Positions 60,443-64,000 of a stretch of 64,000 nt of DNA are shown here, in pieces. The stretch lies in the NCBI RefSeq assembly GCF_050306235.1, contig NZ_JBLWFH010000001.1:523689-587688 (forward strand). Direction: 5' to 3'. Below the pieces are notes generated by a model that saw only the letters and a list, made by a program, of their open reading frames with translations, ran no database searches and was not told where the DNA came from. The translations under genes and the position numbers were made by a program. Position 1 is the first letter of the stretch. Every line of letters begins with the position of its first letter. This DNA comes from Glaciecola sp947496235 (GTDB lineage: Bacteria; Pseudomonadota; Gammaproteobacteria; Enterobacterales; Alteromonadaceae).

Positions 60443-60620
60443 CATACTCTTCTAGGTCTTCAATGTGCCACAGCTTGTTTCGTGTATTTCGGTTGATACG
60501 AGGTTGCGGCAAGCTGCCATCTTTTATTCTTCGCCAAAGCGTCGTATAGCTAATGTGGTAACGAGCCATCACTTCGTAAGACGTTAGAAAAGGGGTTACT
60601 TGGTGAGCTACTGCTGTCAT
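60426..60620 (-). CDS. xis: Excisionase / recombination directionality factor
   Basis: The ~64-aa protein (ATG at 60620, AGGAG seven bases upstream; a longer frame exists to 60641) has an AlpA/MerR-like helix-turn-helix TSYEVMARYHISYTTLWRRIKDGSLPQP (residues ~12-40). A basic wing RINRNTRNKLWHIEDL follows. It biases Int to excise the ICE. It is convergent with int as in other SXT/R391 elements and its promoter is expected to respond to SetCD. Confidence 0.88.
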   Translation of the reverse strand: MTAVAHQVTPFLTSYEVMARYHISYTTLWRRIKDGSLPQPRINRNTRNKLWHIEDLEEYEKKED

Positions 60621-60740
60621 CTGCATTCTCCTGAAAATCAATGTAAAGCTATCATCGCCTGATTCATCACTTGTTGATGGTCAGAAAGATGCATGATTTG
60701 TTCAGAAGATCAGCCTTATCAAAACACAAATGTTGCTATT

Positions 60741-61175
60741 AGGTACTTTTCAGCTCAAACCTATGAATAACAAGGGCTACAAGGCGGTTTGTGTCATGAA
60801 TAGCAATCAACACGCCTAACGAGAAAAATTTGTACACACTGTTTGTACACTCGCAACGATGACACACCAAAAACCACAATGACGAACCCTTTAAATTCAT
60901 AAGCTTATAAACAAAAAACTAGAGATGATCGCATTTATTCCGCTTTTGTAATGTCGAAACCAAAGTGCCAAAAGCAGGAGGTACTTTCTTCATCAAAACC
61001 AGTAACAGCAAGGCCTACAGCCAGATTTGTGTCATGGAAATTTCGCCAAAGGCCTCTAAAACGGAATTTGTACTCAAGTTTGTACACACTTTCCGAGGTT
61101 ACGCTTGAACATCATTGAAAAGCAAAGAAACGAGAAAAAGACAAAAAGCCTTTAAATTCAGTACGTAGAGATGTG
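60741..61175. repeat. Duplicated attachment module with paired integrase arm sites
   Basis: Two ~190-bp modules start at 60741 and 60979 (AGGTACTTT...). They share TAACA..AAGG.CTACA, TTTGTGTCATG, a TTTGTACAC pair and CCTTTAAATTCA...TAGAGATG in the same order, 238 bp apart. Arm pairs are 60829-60837 with 60842-60850, and 61067-61075 (TTTGTACTC variant) with 61079-61087. Together with the pair at 1564-1584 this gives three arm pairs. The modules flank no gene. Confidence 0.7.
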
Positions 61176-61201
61176 ATTGTGGTGTGCAATGAAAGGTGGT
61201 T

Positions 61202-61294
61202 TTAAGCGTTGAAAGGCTGGGCGGCATCCGGGTGCGAGATAATAGCGAAAGTTCTTCGCTTATTAATTTCTTTTAAATAATTGGCGTTTGCCAT
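61202..61294 (-). pseudogene. prfC: Displaced 5' end of the original host prfC
   Basis: From the ATG at 61294 the frame encodes MANANYLKEINKRRTFAIISHPDA and then runs through the 17-bp core into ICE sequence, adding AQPFNA before a stop at 61202. The 30-aa peptide lacks all GTPase motifs beyond the start of G1. It marks the right boundary of the ICE and shows the host's own prfC start. Confidence 0.93.
61224..61240. other. ICE attachment core, int-side end
   Basis: The 17-bp core gcatccgggtgcgagat, identical to 1477-1493. To its right is host prfC 5' sequence and to its left ICE sequence with the arm-site modules. Confidence 0.93.
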
Positions 61295-61547
61295 GTAGCT
61301 ACAATCCCAATACGTCAAAATAGATTACTAATAAAACTTACCAGCTAAGCTTTTGAAATAATGAGATTTTAAAAGACCTTTCTCGTCTTTTTAGAAAGCA
61401 AGCAGAAGTAAGCATTATTAATTTTGTGCGTATTATACAGTTAAGCGCGCCAAAGGCACGTCTGGAATTGCTTTTTTGTCATTTGCATGCAATAAAAATT
61501 GCCTCTAGCGCGACTAAATACTCGGAATTATGCAGCTCAAATTACAG

Positions 61548-62000
61548 TCATATGGGCGTCGAAATCCTATACAGAAGTAACATGAAACAAAATAAACAGC
61601 TGATGGTTCTAATATGATTCCAGCGAGTCCAAACAGTCAAATAAGTTGTCCACATTGCCGCTAGTTGCTCTTTTGGTGCATCTCTTAGGGCATTATTAAG
61701 CGGTACATTTTTGACCGCAGTGCAGGCAAACATTCCAAAAAAGTATATTAACCCAGCGATTCTTACGTAAAGGTCGTTTGTAAGAAAAACTAGCATCAAA
61801 CTACTTAAGGTGGAAGCAAAAAAGATGGGCATAAACAAAGATTTTAGGATGACTCTATTAATACAGTTCATACAGACTACTGCGGTATGATCTGGTAATA
61901 GAGCCAAACTTTTCATCATAAAACTAGAAAACACAAAGTAAACCCCTGCCATTAAGCCACTACTAACTAGCGTAAAAAGTAAAAGCATTTGTTGAAACAT
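61548..62000 (-). CDS. DUF1772-family small membrane protein
   Basis: The 150-aa protein has four hydrophobic segments (MLLLFTLVSSGLMAGVYFVFSSF, IFFASTLSSLMLVFL, VRIAGLIYFFGMFACT, CLFCFMLLLYRI). Conserved-looking polar features are VPLNNAL and WTTYLTVWTRWNHIRTISC, characteristic of DUF1772 (anthrone-oxygenase-like) proteins. Its activity is unknown. It is divergent from the MarR gene, and a 24-bp palindrome lies between them, suggesting control by that regulator. It belongs to the host chromosome, outside the ICE. Confidence 0.78.
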   Translation of the reverse strand: MFQQMLLLFTLVSSGLMAGVYFVFSSFMMKSLALLPDHTAVVCMNCINRVILKSLFMPIFFASTLSSLMLVFLTNDLYVRIAGLIYFFGMFACTAVKNVPLNNALRDAPKEQLAAMWTTYLTVWTRWNHIRTISCLFCFMLLLYRISTPI

Positions 62001-62141
62001 TATGTTGCACCGGTTAATTACTTAGGAATGCCGAGCTTAATAAATGTTGAAAACACAAACTTTGCAGAAATTTCAAGCTACTTGACTGAACGTGCATTTT
62101 TTAATGGTTAAAAAAATTACTTGATTAAAATTAAATTCAAC

Positions 62142-62165
62142 ATATACTTGACCAATCAAGTATAT
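62142..62165. promoter_or_regulatory. MarR-type palindromic operator
   Basis: ATATACTTG-ACCAAT-CAAGTATAT has perfect 9-bp arms, 20 bp before the MarR ATG, in the divergent gap to the DUF1772 gene. A partial TACTTGATTAA copy lies at about 62119. It fits a MarR-family dimer site that controls both genes. Confidence 0.75.
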
Positions 62166-62184
62166 TTTAAGTTTAAGGTTATTT

Positions 62185-62604
62185 ATGTCTACGACAAATC
62201 AAAGCGCCATTGTACGTACTTTATGGACAAGTACTGGCGTAATATCAAAACATTTGGATAACAGCCTTGGAGCTGTACATGGAATAGGGCTAACAGAGTA
62301 CATGGTGCTTCTAAGCTTATCAGAAGCGCCAAATCAATCATTGCGACGCATCGATATTGCAGAAGCGCTATCAAGAACTGCATCTGGCATTACCCGGCTA
62401 CTCATGCCGATGGAAAAAATTGGATTGGTTGAGAAACAAGCAAATGAAAGAGATGCCCGAGTGAGTTTGGTTAAACTAACTTCTACGGGGGAATCTTTGC
62501 TTAAAAACGCCACTGTCACTTTTGAGAAAAAAGCTGAAACCCTGTTAAAAAATTTAACTGATAAGCAAACGTCGAGTCTATTAAATTTGCTAACCAATAT
62601 CTGA
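62185..62604 (+). CDS. MarR-family transcriptional regulator
   Basis: The 139-aa protein has the winged helix PNQSLRRIDIAEALSRTASGITRLLMPMEKIGLVEKQANERDARVSLVKLTSTGESLL (residues 51-108), typical of MarR proteins with the DxRxxxxxLT wing (DARVSLVKLT). It likely autoregulates and controls the divergent DUF1772 gene through the operator at 62142-62165. A ligand is not predictable. It is host chromosomal DNA. Confidence 0.88.
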   Translation: MSTTNQSAIVRTLWTSTGVISKHLDNSLGAVHGIGLTEYMVLLSLSEAPNQSLRRIDIAEALSRTASGITRLLMPMEKIGLVEKQANERDARVSLVKLTSTGESLLKNATVTFEKKAETLLKNLTDKQTSSLLNLLTNI

Positions 62605-62684
62605 TATTTTAAGCGAGAGCACAGCGTAGACTTTAGGCTGACCGGGCAAAAGTCGCGTTCTCTAAAAGGGAAACTTTTGCCCCA

Positions 62685-62842
62685 CACTATCGCGTAGTCG
62701 GCAGGCTTTTAAAGACAACTTTCAGCACGTCACTACCGCGAAAGCGGTAGTCTCCTGAAGACAACTTTCACCCGTCACTACCGCGTAGGCGGTAGTCTCC
62801 TGAAGACAACTTTCTACCCGTCACTACCGCGTAGGCGGTAGT
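62685..62842. repeat. Four tandem hairpin repeats, 45-46-bp period
   Basis: CACTACCGCG starts at 62731, 62776 and 62822, and a degenerate copy CACTATCGCG at 62685. Each of the three good copies contains ACTACCGC-(GAAA or GTAG)-GCGGTAGT, a perfect 8-bp stem with a four-base loop. AAGACAACTTTC lies between copies. No gene is seen in 62605-63031. Confidence 0.85.
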
Positions 62843-63031
62843 CTCCTAAAAACATTGAGCTCAATTGTGGCCGTTCAGGAAAATTTTGAAAATCAGATTA
62901 TTGTAAAGTCACCTCTTCGGTAAGCAGACACTGAGAAATTAAATAAAAACAATGGAATTTAGAGGAAGTTTAGACTCAGTTTCTTTGAAGAACATTTAAA
63001 ATGGGCAGCTGAACGCCTGTAAGGCATTGTG

Positions 63032-63550
63032 TTAGTCCCGATCGGGTTGTTCTGTTATATTTCCAAGATAACTTTGAATTGCTTGCAAGTGTTGATGGTG
63101 TTTAAAATCATTAGCGCAACAACAGTACAGTGGCTCATGATAATCCAATCCAAGGTAACCAGCAATTAGTTCAAATTGACTTGTAAAACTAGAAGGCAAT
63201 TCTGCATCTGTTCCTGTGGCGATTACAGAAATTGGCTTACCCCGCAGTTTACGGCCAAGTTCTTTATTTACTGTCAGCAGATCGGTGAACCTATCAAAGA
63301 AGGTTTTAAGCTGGGCCGACATTGAATACCAATATACCGGCGTTGCGAAAACAACAAAGTCCGATAATAAGATTCTTTCAATTAAAGGTATGAAGTCATC
63401 AGTGATATTGGCATGTTCGTAATCAAAATAAGAAATTGATAGTTCCTGAAGATCTACGATTTTAGCCTCAAGATTTTCAGCTATTACTTGGGCTAATTTT
63501 GCAGTATTTCCATTAGACCTCGAACTAGCCAAAACAACTAAAAAATTCAA
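63032..63550 (-). CDS. NAD(P)H-dependent FMN reductase / flavodoxin-like quinone reductase
   Basis: The 172-aa flavodoxin-fold protein has the FMN-phosphate loop LASSRSNGNTAKLAQVIAENL at residues 7-27. FATPVYWYSMSAQLKTFFDRFTDLL (~residues 74-98) and ISVIATGTDAELPSSF bind the flavin ring. The group includes WrbA-like and chromate/azo reductases supplying reduced flavin or reducing quinones. It is a chromosomal gene outside the ICE with a clear start but no strong ribosome site. Confidence 0.85.
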   Translation of the reverse strand: MNFLVVLASSRSNGNTAKLAQVIAENLEAKIVDLQELSISYFDYEHANITDDFIPLIERILLSDFVVFATPVYWYSMSAQLKTFFDRFTDLLTVNKELGRKLRGKPISVIATGTDAELPSSFTSQFELIAGYLGLDYHEPLYCCCANDFKHHQHLQAIQSYLGNITEQPDRD

Positions 63551-63643
63551 ATCGATTTCCTTATCGCATAACTTTTAAATAAGAGCCGATAACGCGTGAC
63601 TTTATTTGTTCGCCATGCGTTAATTTTAAAAAGTACATAGTAA

Positions 63644-63874
63644 CTAGTTACCGGCTTTAGGTAATACTACCAACAATAAAGTAGCCAACGGGCCGAGCAA
63701 AAGAGAAATGAAAAACCATATGAGGCCACCTCGGTTTTTGGATTGTGCTAACCCAGCATTAATAAGAGCTAATGTACCCCACCCAACAAAAAAAGGGCCG
63801 GTATCTAAAACTTCCTGTGACATGGATACTTCCTTATAAAATATACAATACTTAAAATTAGCCGTCTGAAGCAA
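63644..63874 (-). CDS. Small membrane protein of unknown function
   Basis: The 76-aa frame has two hydrophobic segments (FVGWGTLALINAGLAQS, weak, and GLIWFFISLLLGPLATLLLVVLP). A shorter start MSQEVLDTGPFF at 63824 is likely, with AAGGAAG before it, giving 59 aa. It resembles the many small two-segment membrane proteins with a WFxISLLLGPxATLLLV pattern, whose function is unknown. Confidence 0.55.
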   Translation of the reverse strand: MLQTANFKYCIFYKEVSMSQEVLDTGPFFVGWGTLALINAGLAQSKNRGGLIWFFISLLLGPLATLLLVVLPKAGN

Positions 63875-64000
63875 TTAAAGAATACTAGACTATCATACTA
63901 AAAATAAACATTACTCAGCTGGCGCATAGACACAATGACTCCCTGTGAAATGCTAGCCTCCGCATTTTCGTGGGTTAGCTGAAAGCCAGTGCCATAATTA

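Larger units (their letters stand above)
1477..61240. mobile_element. SXT/R391-family ICE, deletion derivative, integrated in prfC
   Basis: Two identical 17-bp cores (gcatccgggtgcgagat) bound about 59.7 kb carrying setR, setDC, traGHF, radC, cobS-type AAA+, exo, bet, ssb, traN, int and xis in the order typical of SXT/R391 elements. The insertion point in the 5' end of prfC is the site known for this family. The left copy joins the prfC body and the right copy joins the displaced original prfC start. The block usually lying between int and traN (mobI/oriT, traI, traD, traLEKBVA, traC, traWU) is absent, so the element should be integration-competent but not self-transmissible. Cargo lies between traF and the primase-like gene and between traN and the ssb side, both recognised hot spots in the family. 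Confidence 0.95.

Noticed and set aside
62685..62842. Possible CRISPR array
   Set aside because: The period is 45-46 bp but the interval between stems is itself repeated, not unique spacers, and no cas genes are present.

Overview
The window shows an almost complete SXT/R391-family integrative and conjugative element (ICE) sitting in a bacterial prfC gene. Its boundaries are two copies of the same 17-bp core, at 1477-1493 and 61224-61240. The hybrid prfC lies on the left and the displaced 5' end of the original prfC on the right. The PrfC N-termini, the ICE family and the chromosomal genes point to a gammaproteobacterium, probably marine (Alteromonadales or Vibrionales type). No rRNA or tRNA is present to settle it, and I see no CRISPR array.

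Layout. 1-1547: prfC (RF3). 1564-6266: control end, with the Int arm-type sites, the CI-like repressor setR, its operator cluster, a cro-like gene, three early genes and the FlhDC-type activators setD/setC. 6277-12185: traG, traH and traF. 12367-23272: insertion-sequence wreckage (IS630, an IS5-family element split by an IS4-family element, an IS3 remnant) around an intact three-gene HlyD/ABC-2 export operon. 23273-38668: a 15-kb cargo of reactive-electrophile defence genes (two Old Yellow Enzymes, a YqhD-type aldehyde reductase, aldo/keto reductase, SSADH, Ohr, DJ-1/PfpI, two MDR reductases, GST, MFS pump, haem protein). It carries a NemR-like TetR repressor and six TAGAC-N5-GTCTA boxes. 38853-49118: the conserved ICE recombination operon (primase-like, radC, VWA protein, DUF3150, WGR, CobS-type AAA+, exo, bet, ssb). 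Nine of its cistrons have a two-hairpin leader whose second hairpin sequesters the Shine-Dalgarno. 49486-51933: a DUF1845 gene and hipBA. 51968-55726: an oleate hydratase/TetR module between inverted ends rich in TTACCACT. 55775-59071: a 5'-truncated traN. 59168-61240: int, xis, attL. 61295-64000: host chromosome with a DUF1772 gene, MarR, a hairpin repeat array and a flavin reductase.

The element has lost everything normally found between int and traN (oriT/mobI, traI, traD and most type IV secretion genes). traN now lies head to head with int. It should still be able to integrate, excise and recombine, but not conjugate by itself. The cargo forms a regulated detoxification unit: thiol-sensing repression by the NemR-like protein, reduction or oxidation of enones, aldehydes, nitro compounds and peroxides, glutathione conjugation, and efflux.

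The observations most worth following are the serial RBS-sequestering leaders, the NemR-box regulon on an ICE, the conjugation-gene deletion junction, the inverted-end oleate hydratase module and the AAA+/VWA/DUF3150/WGR cluster of unknown function.
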